64,000 bases of DNA, taken from contig NZ_SODM01000002.1 of the NCBI RefSeq assembly GCF_004368785.1, positions 791,648 to 855,647 on the forward strand. Direction: 5' to 3'. Within the stretch, counting starts at the first letter, position 1; every line of letters begins with the position of its first letter. Of the stretch, positions 39,546 through 46,455 are shown piece after piece. The notes beneath the pieces were generated by a model that was not told the DNA's origin, made no database searches, and saw only the letters and a program-made list of their open reading frames with translations. The translations under genes and the position numbers were made by a program. Source of the stretch: Flavobacterium sp. 270. GTDB taxonomy: Bacteria; Bacteroidota; Bacteroidia; Flavobacteriales; Flavobacteriaceae.

Positions 39546-39585
39546 TTAAGATTCTAAGGTTCTGAGCTGCTAAGGTTCTAAGTTT
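39546..39585 (-). repeat. array of five octamers, CTTAG type, before the DtxR-type gene
   Basis: On the minus strand the units are AAACTTAG, AACCTTAG, CAGCTCAG and two further ones, ending 6 bases before the ATG. It nearly copies the array at 38051-38090 and faces the reverse array at 39606-39645. Confidence 0.78.
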
Positions 39586-39605
39586 TTAAAGCGTAAAGAT
39601 TAGAA

Positions 39606-39645
39606 AACCTTAGAAGCTTAGCACCTTAGCCACTTAGTAGCTTTT
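39606..39645 (+). repeat. array of five octamers at the Nramp gene stop
   Basis: Units AACCTTAG, AAGCTTAG, CACCTTAG and two more; the last overlaps the Nramp stop codon. With 39546-39585 it forms an inverted pair filling the nramp-dtxR gap. Confidence 0.75.
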
Positions 39646-41509
39646 ATTTAACAATCAACAAAGGTATAGAAATTTTATGTCTCAATTTATCGACTGTTGT
39701 TCCAAAAATAATATCTTTTAAACCAGTGTGGCCGTGAGTTCCCATAACTAGAATATCAAAATTACCTTCATTAATGATTTTCGGAATTATGGTGTTTGGT
39801 TTTCCGAAACCGAGTTCTGTTTCTATCTTGAAACCTTTCTCCGTCAGCATTTCTTTATATTCGAGTAAAAGCTTTTCGTCGATTGTGGTTTCGTGATCGT
39901 GTACATGAACGCCGTACATCAGCGCGCCGACCGTTTCAACAATATGTATTAAAGTATATTTTGCTTCAATTCCTCCCAATTCAAAAGCTCTGTTTAATGC
40001 TGCTTCATCAGCATTCGAGAAATCGACCGAAATCGCAATGTTTTTTACGCTTTGACTTTCTTTTGGCGTAAACTTCAGCTTTAAGTTGTGCGGAGAATGA
40101 TTTACAATCACTTTCGCTTTTGTAATAAACGGTTTAAATACAATATAAAGAAGCAAACCTAAAAAGCCAAAAGCCAGCGGAACAACCGTTAACCATAAAA
40201 CTATCGGATGACTAGAATTTTCAAGCCAAGAGGTAATTTCATCATAAACCAATTTCGCATTTAGCGAAACAATTATCGCTGCAATAATCCAGGAAACAAC
40301 CTGCGTAGTTTTAGAAATATGAAAACCATTCATCTTCGATTTGTCGCTCACAAAATGAATCAGCGGAATAATCGCAAAACCCAATTGCAAACTCAAAATT
40401 ACCTGACTTAGAATTAATAATTTTCCTGTTACACCTTCACCATAAATTAAAATCACGATTACGGCTGGTATGATCGCAATAAGGCGTGTTATAATTCTAC
40501 GCACCCAAGGCTGAATTCTAAAATGCAAATAACCTTCCATTACGATTTGTCCTGCTAATGTTCCGGTAACAGTAGAACTTTGCCCCGCCGCAATTAAGGC
40601 AACGGCAAATAAAGTTGGTGCCCATTTGGTTCCTAAAAGAGGTTCCAGAAATTTATGTGCATCCTGTATTTCGGCAACTTCAAACATTCCATTTCTGTGG
40701 AAAGTCGCCGCGGCAAGAATCAAAATGGCAGCATTTACAAAAAAAGCAAGATTTAATGCAATTGTAGAATCGATGAAATTATATTTTAAAGCCTGTTTGA
40801 TTCCGGCTGGAGTTCTGTCAAATTTTCTGGTCTGCACCAAAGAGGAGTGTAAGTAAAGATTGTGAGGCATAACCGTTGCACCAATAATTCCGATTGCGAT
40901 ATACAAAGCAGCAGAGTTTGGAATTGACGGAATAAGCCCTTCCAGAACCTTATGCATTTCTGGCTCGGCAAAAATCATTTCGAAAATAAAAGAAAAGCCA
41001 ATAATCGCGACCAAAGCAATAATGAAAGCTTCCATTTTACGAATTCCTTTATTAATTAGGAAAAGTAATAAAAAGGTATCTAGAACGGTAATTAGAACCG
41101 CTTCGAGAAGCGGAATCCCAAATAAGAGATTAATACCAATTGCCATTCCGAGAACTTCGGCTAGATCACAGGCTGCAATAGCAATTTCAGCCAAAAAGTA
41201 TAAAATGTAGTTAATGTATTTGGAATAGGTTTCTCGAGACGCCTGCGCAAGATCGCGCTGCGTAACAATTCCGAGGCGCGCACTTAAGCTTTGAAGTAGC
41301 AACGCCATAAGATTACTCATTAGCAAAACCCAAACCAGCGTATAACCAAACTGACTTCCGCCGGCAATATCGGTTGCCCAGTTTCCGGGATCCATATAGC
41401 CAACGCTTACTAAATATGCTGGGCCTAAAAAGGCTAAAATTTTTCTAAATCCTGTTTTTTTATGTTCTGTAGAAACAGATTCGTGAACTTCTTCTAATGA
41501 TTTGGACAT
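39644..41509 (-). CDS. Nramp metal transporter with C-terminal universal stress domain
   Basis: A 621-residue fusion. Residues ~20-460 are an Nramp/MntH-type transporter with the metal-site motif SVGYMDPGNWATD in helix 1 and the helix-6 motif GATVMPHNLYLHSS, so Mn(II)/Fe(II) uptake is likely. Residues ~475-621 are a UspA domain with the ATP-binding motif GTHGHTGLKDIIFG. Stand-alone Nramp proteins lack this tail, so it may sense ATP or stress and modulate transport. A consensus promoter and a metal-regulator-type box precede it. Confidence 0.95.
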   Translation of the reverse strand: MSKSLEEVHESVSTEHKKTGFRKILAFLGPAYLVSVGYMDPGNWATDIAGGSQFGYTLVWVLLMSNLMALLLQSLSARLGIVTQRDLAQASRETYSKYINYILYFLAEIAIAACDLAEVLGMAIGINLLFGIPLLEAVLITVLDTFLLLFLINKGIRKMEAFIIALVAIIGFSFIFEMIFAEPEMHKVLEGLIPSIPNSAALYIAIGIIGATVMPHNLYLHSSLVQTRKFDRTPAGIKQALKYNFIDSTIALNLAFFVNAAILILAAATFHRNGMFEVAEIQDAHKFLEPLLGTKWAPTLFAVALIAAGQSSTVTGTLAGQIVMEGYLHFRIQPWVRRIITRLIAIIPAVIVILIYGEGVTGKLLILSQVILSLQLGFAIIPLIHFVSDKSKMNGFHISKTTQVVSWIIAAIIVSLNAKLVYDEITSWLENSSHPIVLWLTVVPLAFGFLGLLLYIVFKPFITKAKVIVNHSPHNLKLKFTPKESQSVKNIAISVDFSNADEAALNRAFELGGIEAKYTLIHIVETVGALMYGVHVHDHETTIDEKLLLEYKEMLTEKGFKIETELGFGKPNTIIPKIINEGNFDILVMGTHGHTGLKDIIFGTTVDKLRHKISIPLLIVK

Positions 41510-41528
41510 TCTTAAAATATTGATTTAC

Positions 41529-41558
41529 CAAATATAAAGAAAAATTATATTCGCTCAA
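41529..41558 (-). promoter_or_regulatory. Nramp gene promoter
   Basis: On the minus strand TTG (41558-41556), exactly 19 bases, then TATATTTG (41536-41529): the best -33/-7 match in the window. Confidence 0.75.
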
Positions 41559-41564
41559 CAATAT

Positions 41565-41582
41565 TTTTAGACAAGTCTAAAA
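41565..41582. promoter_or_regulatory. DtxR/MntR-type operator before the Nramp gene
   Basis: TTTTAGACAAGTCTAAAA is a perfect 7-4-7 palindrome just upstream of the Nramp -33 element, and 1 base after the fur stop codon. The same 7-bp arms and spacing occur over the TonB receptor promoter at 43453-43470. Confidence 0.65.
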
Positions 41583-41583
41583 G

Positions 41584-41973
41584 TTAAATGTTAGAATTTA
41601 AACATTTCGGACATAATCCGGAAAGCGTAAAATTGATATCATTTACTTTATAATTATGAGGTAAAATATAACTCGGTTTTACATTTTCAAGACAGGTAAT
41701 TTCATGACAATTTTCACAGCTAAAATGGGCGTGATTATGTATATGAACCGGATGTGAATGATGGCATTTTGCATATTTTACTGTTCCGTCAAGATCAACA
41801 ATTTTATGTACTATATCATCATTTACTAAACGATCAAGTATTCTATAAATGGTAACGCGATCACATAAGTCCTGAGTAAGTTTATAAATTTCGCTATGAG
41901 AAAGCGCAGTTTTAGATTCCTTAAGAATCTGCGTAACGGCCATCTTTGCTGTGGTGTTTCTTGTCGTTTTCAT
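41584..41973 (-). CDS. Fur family transcriptional regulator
   Basis: A 129-residue protein, shorter than usual Fur but complete: a winged helix (LSHSEIYKLTQDLCDRVTIYRILDRLVND), a His-rich regulatory metal site (HHSHPVHIHNHAHF) and two structural-zinc CxxC pairs (CENC and CPKC). It could be Zur, Fur or PerR. It faces a MerC-type gene across a spacer with two copies of one palindrome, which suggests autoregulation. The start at 41973 (MKTTRNTTAKM) was chosen over 42012, which lies inside that operator region. Confidence 0.92.
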   Translation of the reverse strand: MKTTRNTTAKMAVTQILKESKTALSHSEIYKLTQDLCDRVTIYRILDRLVNDDIVHKIVDLDGTVKYAKCHHSHPVHIHNHAHFSCENCHEITCLENVKPSYILPHNYKVNDINFTLSGLCPKCLNSNI

Positions 41974-41997
41974 GATAATGTATAAAAAAATATTATC

Positions 41998-42010
41998 GCA
42001 ACATAGTTGC
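41998..42010. promoter_or_regulatory. operator copy 1, fur/merC spacer
   Basis: GCAACATAGTTGC, a 5-3-5 palindrome, covers the -33 TTG of the merC promoter. It shares length and arms with copy 2. Confidence 0.6.
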
Positions 42011-42035
42011 AATTTATAAAATCTCTGTATATTTG
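42007..42035 (+). promoter_or_regulatory. merC promoter
   Basis: TTG (42007-42009), 18 bases, TATATTTG (42028-42035). Operator copies sit on its -33 and start regions. Confidence 0.7.
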
Positions 42036-42047
42036 CAACAAAATTGC
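42035..42047. promoter_or_regulatory. operator copy 2, fur/merC spacer
   Basis: GCAACAAAATTGC, the same 13-bp length as copy 1, covers the expected transcription start. Confidence 0.55.
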
Positions 42048-42067
42048 GTTAAGCAAATATACAAGAA

Positions 42068-42412
42068 ATGAAGAAAACTACGACACGTCTTTACGATATT
42101 TTAGGAATTTCGAGTGCATCAATTTGCTTGGTACATTGTCTCATTTTTCCACTGCTTACAATTTTGCCAATCGGGTTAATTCACAATCATTTTATTGATT
42201 TAATATTTGCCACAATTGGATTATTTGCAATTGTAAAAATAGTCAAAAATTCAACTCTAATAGTAGCTGTTTTGCTTACAGTTTCAATGGCGCTAATTTG
42301 GATTAGCGTTTTAACAGAAATATTTCTGGACATTCATCTTGATTTGATTTTTATTGGAGGCATCGGAATGATAATCGGTCACTTTTTAAACTACGAATCA
42401 CATAAAAAATAA
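42068..42412 (+). CDS. MerC-like small membrane protein
   Basis: A 114-residue protein with about four membrane helices and the Cys pair CLVHC in the first helix (ASICLVHCLIFPLL), as in MerC-type metal transporters. No mercury-resistance genes accompany it, so another thiophilic metal such as zinc is more plausible. It is followed 4 bases later by a thioredoxin-reductase-like gene and is divergent from a Fur-family gene with shared operators. Confidence 0.85.
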   Translation: MKKTTTRLYDILGISSASICLVHCLIFPLLTILPIGLIHNHFIDLIFATIGLFAIVKIVKNSTLIVAVLLTVSMALIWISVLTEIFLDIHLDLIFIGGIGMIIGHFLNYESHKK

Positions 42413-42416
42413 TGCT

Positions 42417-43328
42417 ATGAAAGATCAGAAACATTTTGAAGTAATAATTATTGGAGGAAGTTACAGCGGATTATCCGCCGCGATGAGTTTAGGACGTTCT
42501 TTGCGTCAGGTTTTGGTTATAGACAGCGGATTGCCTTGCAACAGACAAACACCTCATTCTCATAATTTCATCACACACGACGGTGAAGTTCCGGCTGTAA
42601 TTTCGGCGAAAGCCAAAATACAAGTTGATTTATACGATACTGTTCAGTTTTATAATGGACTTGCAATAAGTGCAATCAAAACAGAATCAGGTTTTGAAGT
42701 AAATACTGAATCGAGATTTTTATTTACTGCGAAAAAAATATTGTTCGCAACCGGAGTTAGAGATTTAATTCCGAATATTCCTGGGTTTGCAGAATGTTGG
42801 GGAATTTCGGTTTTGCATTGTCCGTACTGTCACGGTTATGAAGTGAAAGCTGAGAAAACCGCTATTATTGCCAATGGGGAAATCGGGTTTGAATTTGTAA
42901 AAATGATTTCAAACTGGACAAAAGAGTTGAAATTAGTTACCAACGAAAAATCAACTTTAACTTCAGAACAAACTAAAATCCTTCAAAAGCATAATATCGA
43001 AATTGTTGGAGATGAAATTGATTCTTTCTTTCATGAAAATGGAAAAATTCAAAACATCATTTTCAAAAACAAATCAAAAATTGAAGTGAAAGCCATTTAT
43101 GCAAGACTTCCTTTTGAGCAACATTGCCCACTACCGGAAGCTTTAGGTTGCGAATTGACAGAAACAGGTTTGATAAAAGTAGATATGATGCAGAAAACAA
43201 ACATTGATGGAATTTATGCCAGCGGAGACAATTCTATTCAGGCAAGATCTGTAGCAATGGCGGTTTCTTCCGGTTCTTTCGCGGGAGCAAGTATCAACAA
43301 AACATTGATTGACGAAAGTTTTGCGTAA
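42417..43328 (+). CDS. thioredoxin-reductase-like flavoprotein
   Basis: A 303-residue pyridine-nucleotide-disulfide oxidoreductase. An FAD motif opens it (VIIIGGSYSGLSAAMSLG), the redox pair is CPYC in LHCPYCHGYE, and a second FAD motif ends it (GIYASGDNSIQARSV). Length and order fit the TrxR family, but the CPYCHGYE site differs from the classical CATC, so the electron acceptor may not be thioredoxin. It is coupled with the MerC-like gene, which suggests a metal-thiol role. Confidence 0.88.
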   Translation: MKDQKHFEVIIIGGSYSGLSAAMSLGRSLRQVLVIDSGLPCNRQTPHSHNFITHDGEVPAVISAKAKIQVDLYDTVQFYNGLAISAIKTESGFEVNTESRFLFTAKKILFATGVRDLIPNIPGFAECWGISVLHCPYCHGYEVKAEKTAIIANGEIGFEFVKMISNWTKELKLVTNEKSTLTSEQTKILQKHNIEIVGDEIDSFFHENGKIQNIIFKNKSKIEVKAIYARLPFEQHCPLPEALGCELTETGLIKVDMMQKTNIDGIYASGDNSIQARSVAMAVSSGSFAGASINKTLIDESFA

Positions 43329-43332
43329 TTTT

Positions 43333-43399
43333 AAACCATATAAGTTATATAAGTTCATTTAAACTAAACTTACATTTTCTTATATAACTTATATGGTTT
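43333..43399. repeat. inverted repeat with 21-bp perfect arms
   Basis: AAACCATATAAGTTATATAA... at 43333-43353 and its exact reverse complement at 43379-43399, 25-base loop. Same family as 31240-31332. It lies between the flavoprotein and the TonB receptor genes and could end transcription of the first. Confidence 0.9.
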
Positions 43400-43452
43400 A
43401 ATTATTCATTTTAAACTTTTTAGCATTAGAAACATTATTTGTCGAATTTAAT

Positions 43453-43470
43453 TTTTAGATTTGTCTAAAA
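43453..43470. promoter_or_regulatory. DtxR/MntR-type operator over the TonB receptor promoter
   Basis: TTTTAGATTTGTCTAAAA, a perfect 7-4-7 palindrome whose centre contains the -7 element TAGATTTG (43456-43463), so a bound protein would block transcription. It matches the Nramp box at 41565 except for its 4-base centre. Confidence 0.7.
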
Positions 43471-43484
43471 TTAATTTTACAACA

Positions 43485-45734
43485 ATGAAATATTTATTTT
43501 CGATATTATTCTTAATTTCGGCGAAAGCCACCTATTCGCAAACCATTTCTGGAAAAGTGACTTGTGAAAATCCTTCAATTGAGATTAATATCAAATTGAT
43601 CAATACCGATTTTAAAACTCAAACGGATAGTTTGGGAAACTACAAACTAGAAAATATTCCACAAGGAAACTATAAAATTCAAGTAACTGCGAATGGTTTC
43701 AAATCTCAAACCCAAAAAATATCCCTTTTAGAAAATGAAAATCTAATTCTCGATTTTGAATTAAAAGAAGACAACAACGAGTTAAACGAAGTCGTGGTTT
43801 CAGGAACTTTAAAACCCGTAAAACGTTTAGAAAGTGCTGTTCCCGTTGAGGTTTATTCGCCGACTTTCTTTAAGAAAAACCCAACGGCAAGTATTTACGA
43901 TGCGCTTCAAAATATAAATGGCGTTCGGCCTCAACTTAATTGTGGGGTTTGCAATACGGGCGATATTCACATAAACGGACTCGAAGGCCCGTATACTTTG
44001 GTTTTGATTGATGGAATGCCAATTGTGAGCAGTCTTTCGACAGTTTATGGATTGTCGGGAATTCCGAATTCGCTTGTCGAAAGGATCGAGATTGTAAAAG
44101 GTCCGGCTTCGTCTTTGTACGGAAGTGAAGCGGTTGGAGGTTTAATCAACATTATCACTAAAAATCCAACCAATGCGCCTGTTTTTTCTGCTGATTATTT
44201 TACAACCTCTTATTTTGAAAGTAATCTTGATTTGGGAATGAAGTTTAAAGTGGGAAAAAAAGCAACTACACTTTTGGGCGTTAATTACTTTAATTACGAT
44301 CAGGTGATTGACAAAGACCACGATAATTTTACGGATGTTACGCTTTCTGAAAGAATTTCGATTTTTAATAAATGGAGTTTTCAGCGAAAAGAAAATCGCC
44401 TTTTTACGATCGCAGCGCGCGGAATGTACGAGGATCGCTGGGGCGGAGATGTGCGTTGGGAAAAGCGCTTTCGCGGAGGCGACGAAATTTACGGCGAAAG
44501 TATTTATACCAAAAGAGGAGAATTAATCGGAAGTTATCAATTGCCTTTTGAGGAAAAACTGATGCTTTCGTTCTCCGGAAATGTACATTATCAGGACAGC
44601 CGTTACGGAACAACGTCGTATATCGCGAATCAGAAAATTGGTTTTCTGCAATTAACGTGGGATAAAAAGCTGGGAAGAAATGATCTTCTTGCCGGAATTG
44701 CCAGCCGATACACGTATTATGACGATAATACAACGGCAACAAAAGAACCTGAAAGTACGTGGCTTCCCGGAATCTTTGTTCAGGATGAAATTACGTTGTC
44801 GCCCAAAAGTCAAGTTTTGTTGGGAATGCGTTACGATTATAACTCGATTCACGGTTCGATTTTGACTCCAAGATTTGCGTATCGATTGAAGGCAAGTGAA
44901 AACACCATTTTCAGGTTAAATGCCGGAACTGGATTTCGTGTTGTAAATTTATTTACAGAAGATCACGCCGCGCTTACAGGTTCGCGAGATGTTGTGATTG
45001 CCAATAATTTAAAACCTGAAAAATCGGTGAACGTCAATCTGAATTATATTCAGAAAATAAATTTTGATAACGGCACTTTTATGGGAATTGAAACTACGGC
45101 TTTTTACACCAGATTCAGCAATAAAATTATTTCCGATTATGAAACCGATCCTAATAAAATCATTTATGACAACATAAACGGTTATGCGCTAAGTCAGGGA
45201 ATCAGCACCAATATTGACCTTAATTTGAATTCAGGTTTAAAATTTATTCTCGGCGCGACAGTGCTGGACAACAAAAATGTACAAGACGGAATTTCTGAAA
45301 CGCCGTTTCTAACAGAAAAGTTTACAGGAACCTGGAGCATTTCGTACAAAATACAACCTTGGAATTTGTCAATAGATTATACGGGAAATGTTTACAGTCC
45401 GATGAAGTTGCCTTTGTTGAGTGAAAATGATCCGAGAAGCCCGAAATCGCCTTGGTATAGTATTCAGAATATTCAGTTTACCTATTCAGGCTGGAAAGAT
45501 TTTGAAATTTATGGTGGAATTAAAAACCTGCTGAACTTTACTCCAAAACAAAATAATCCGTTTTTGATTTCGAGAACAAATGATCCTTTTGATAAAAATG
45601 TGCAATACGATTCGGCCGGAAAAGTTTTGGTAACATCGGATAATCCATACGGATTGACTTTTGATACGACTTATGTTTACGGGCAAAACCAAACCATTCG
45701 TGGTTTTTTGGGATTGCGGTATAATTTGAGATGA
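43485..45734 (+). CDS. TonB-dependent outer membrane receptor
   Basis: A 749-residue receptor. A signal peptide (to TYSQ) precedes a carboxypeptidase-regulatory-like domain (ISGKVTCENPSIEINIKLIN..., residues ~18-100), a plug (LNEVVVSGTLKPVKRLESAVPVEVYSP, IVKGPASSLYGSEAVGGLINIITK) and a ~600-residue barrel ending GFLGLRYNLR. The plug holds a Cys pair (NCGVCNTGDIHING), often seen in metal or corrinoid receptors. Placement and operator suggest uptake of a metal complex (Mn, Fe or Zn). The start at 43485 avoids the operator. Confidence 0.95.
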   Translation: MKYLFSILFLISAKATYSQTISGKVTCENPSIEINIKLINTDFKTQTDSLGNYKLENIPQGNYKIQVTANGFKSQTQKISLLENENLILDFELKEDNNELNEVVVSGTLKPVKRLESAVPVEVYSPTFFKKNPTASIYDALQNINGVRPQLNCGVCNTGDIHINGLEGPYTLVLIDGMPIVSSLSTVYGLSGIPNSLVERIEIVKGPASSLYGSEAVGGLINIITKNPTNAPVFSADYFTTSYFESNLDLGMKFKVGKKATTLLGVNYFNYDQVIDKDHDNFTDVTLSERISIFNKWSFQRKENRLFTIAARGMYEDRWGGDVRWEKRFRGGDEIYGESIYTKRGELIGSYQLPFEEKLMLSFSGNVHYQDSRYGTTSYIANQKIGFLQLTWDKKLGRNDLLAGIASRYTYYDDNTTATKEPESTWLPGIFVQDEITLSPKSQVLLGMRYDYNSIHGSILTPRFAYRLKASENTIFRLNAGTGFRVVNLFTEDHAALTGSRDVVIANNLKPEKSVNVNLNYIQKINFDNGTFMGIETTAFYTRFSNKIISDYETDPNKIIYDNINGYALSQGISTNIDLNLNSGLKFILGATVLDNKNVQDGISETPFLTEKFTGTWSISYKIQPWNLSIDYTGNVYSPMKLPLLSENDPRSPKSPWYSIQNIQFTYSGWKDFEIYGGIKNLLNFTPKQNNPFLISRTNDPFDKNVQYDSAGKVLVTSDNPYGLTFDTTYVYGQNQTIRGFLGLRYNLR

Positions 45735-45736
45735 TA

Positions 45737-45965
45737 TTTTTTGCCACGAATTACACTAATTTCCACTAATTAATTCTGTGTGAATATTTAAAGCCACAGA
45801 TTTTACAGATTAAAAGGATTTTTTGCATTTGTCAGGCTGAGCGTAGTCGAAGCCCGAGGCTTGTAAACGTGACGTGGACTTCGACTACGCTCAGCCTGAC
45901 ATTGACTACTTAAGTATAAGAAGATAAAAAATCATTTTAATCCTTTTAATCTGTGGCAAAAAACA
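45737..45965. repeat. compound repeat block: GCCACRAATT family with a nested REP-like pair
   Basis: Outer: TTTTTTGCCACGAATTACAC at the left, and CACAGATTTTACAGATTAAA near 45796 facing its degenerate complement near 45934-45960. Inner: a perfect 22-bp inverted pair described separately. The whole 230-base gap is repeats. Confidence 0.8.
45831..45900. repeat. REP-like inverted pair
   Basis: GTCAGGCTGAGCGTAGTCGA... at 45831-45852 and its perfect reverse complement at 45879-45900, 26-base loop. The motif resembles REP-type palindromic elements with the core TTCGACT-CGCTCAG. Confidence 0.88.
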
Positions 45966-45972
45966 ACCAAAA

Positions 45973-46437
45973 ATGAAAAAGCTATTTCTACTTATTTTCT
46001 TTCTCGGAATATCTTCAACAGGATTTTGCCAGCTCAAAAGTATTCCGTTTGAGGCGATTGATAGTTTACAGCAAATTCAAAAAAGAAAAACGGTTATTTT
46101 TATACATACCGATTGGTGTGTGTATTGTAAACAAATGAAAAACAGCACTTTTAAGAATCTGGAAATCATTCAAAAGCTAAATTCAGATTTCTATTTTATT
46201 AATTTTAATGCTGAAGAAAAACGAGATATTTCGTTTAATAATCGGGTTTTTAAATATCAGCCTTCTGGAAATAATGTTGGCGTTCATGAATTGGCGATTC
46301 AATTAGGAACGATAAACAATCAAATCGTTTATCCGGTTTTGTGTGTCTTGAATGAGAAAAACGAAATCATTCTTCAATACAATAATTACTTAAATCCAAA
46401 AGATTTTAAACTGCTTTTAGAAAAACTGAAAGAATAA
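45973..46437 (+). CDS. secreted thioredoxin-fold protein
   Basis: A 154-residue protein with a signal peptide (MKKLFLLIFFLGISSTGFCQ) and the redox motif HTDWCVYCKQMKNSTF (CxxC), as in thioredoxin_7/DUF255-like proteins. A periplasmic thiol-disulfide role is likely. It is followed after 18 bases by the lycopene cyclase gene, with no clear functional link. Confidence 0.88.
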   Translation: MKKLFLLIFFLGISSTGFCQLKSIPFEAIDSLQQIQKRKTVIFIHTDWCVYCKQMKNSTFKNLEIIQKLNSDFYFINFNAEEKRDISFNNRVFKYQPSGNNVGVHELAIQLGTINNQIVYPVLCVLNEKNEIILQYNNYLNPKDFKLLLEKLKE

Positions 46438-46444
46438 AATTGCT

Positions 46445-46452
46445 TATTTTTG
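46445..46452 (+). promoter_or_regulatory. -7-like element directly before the lycopene cyclase ATG
   Basis: TATTTTTG fits TAnnTTTG and ends 3 bases before the ATG at 46456, which would give a leaderless transcript. No -33 TTG is at the right distance, so it may be chance. Confidence 0.3.
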
Positions 46453-46455
46453 AAA

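Noticed and set aside
44404..44742. Minus-strand 112-residue frame inside the TonB receptor gene
   Set aside because: Lies fully inside a well-supported receptor gene and shows no domain.
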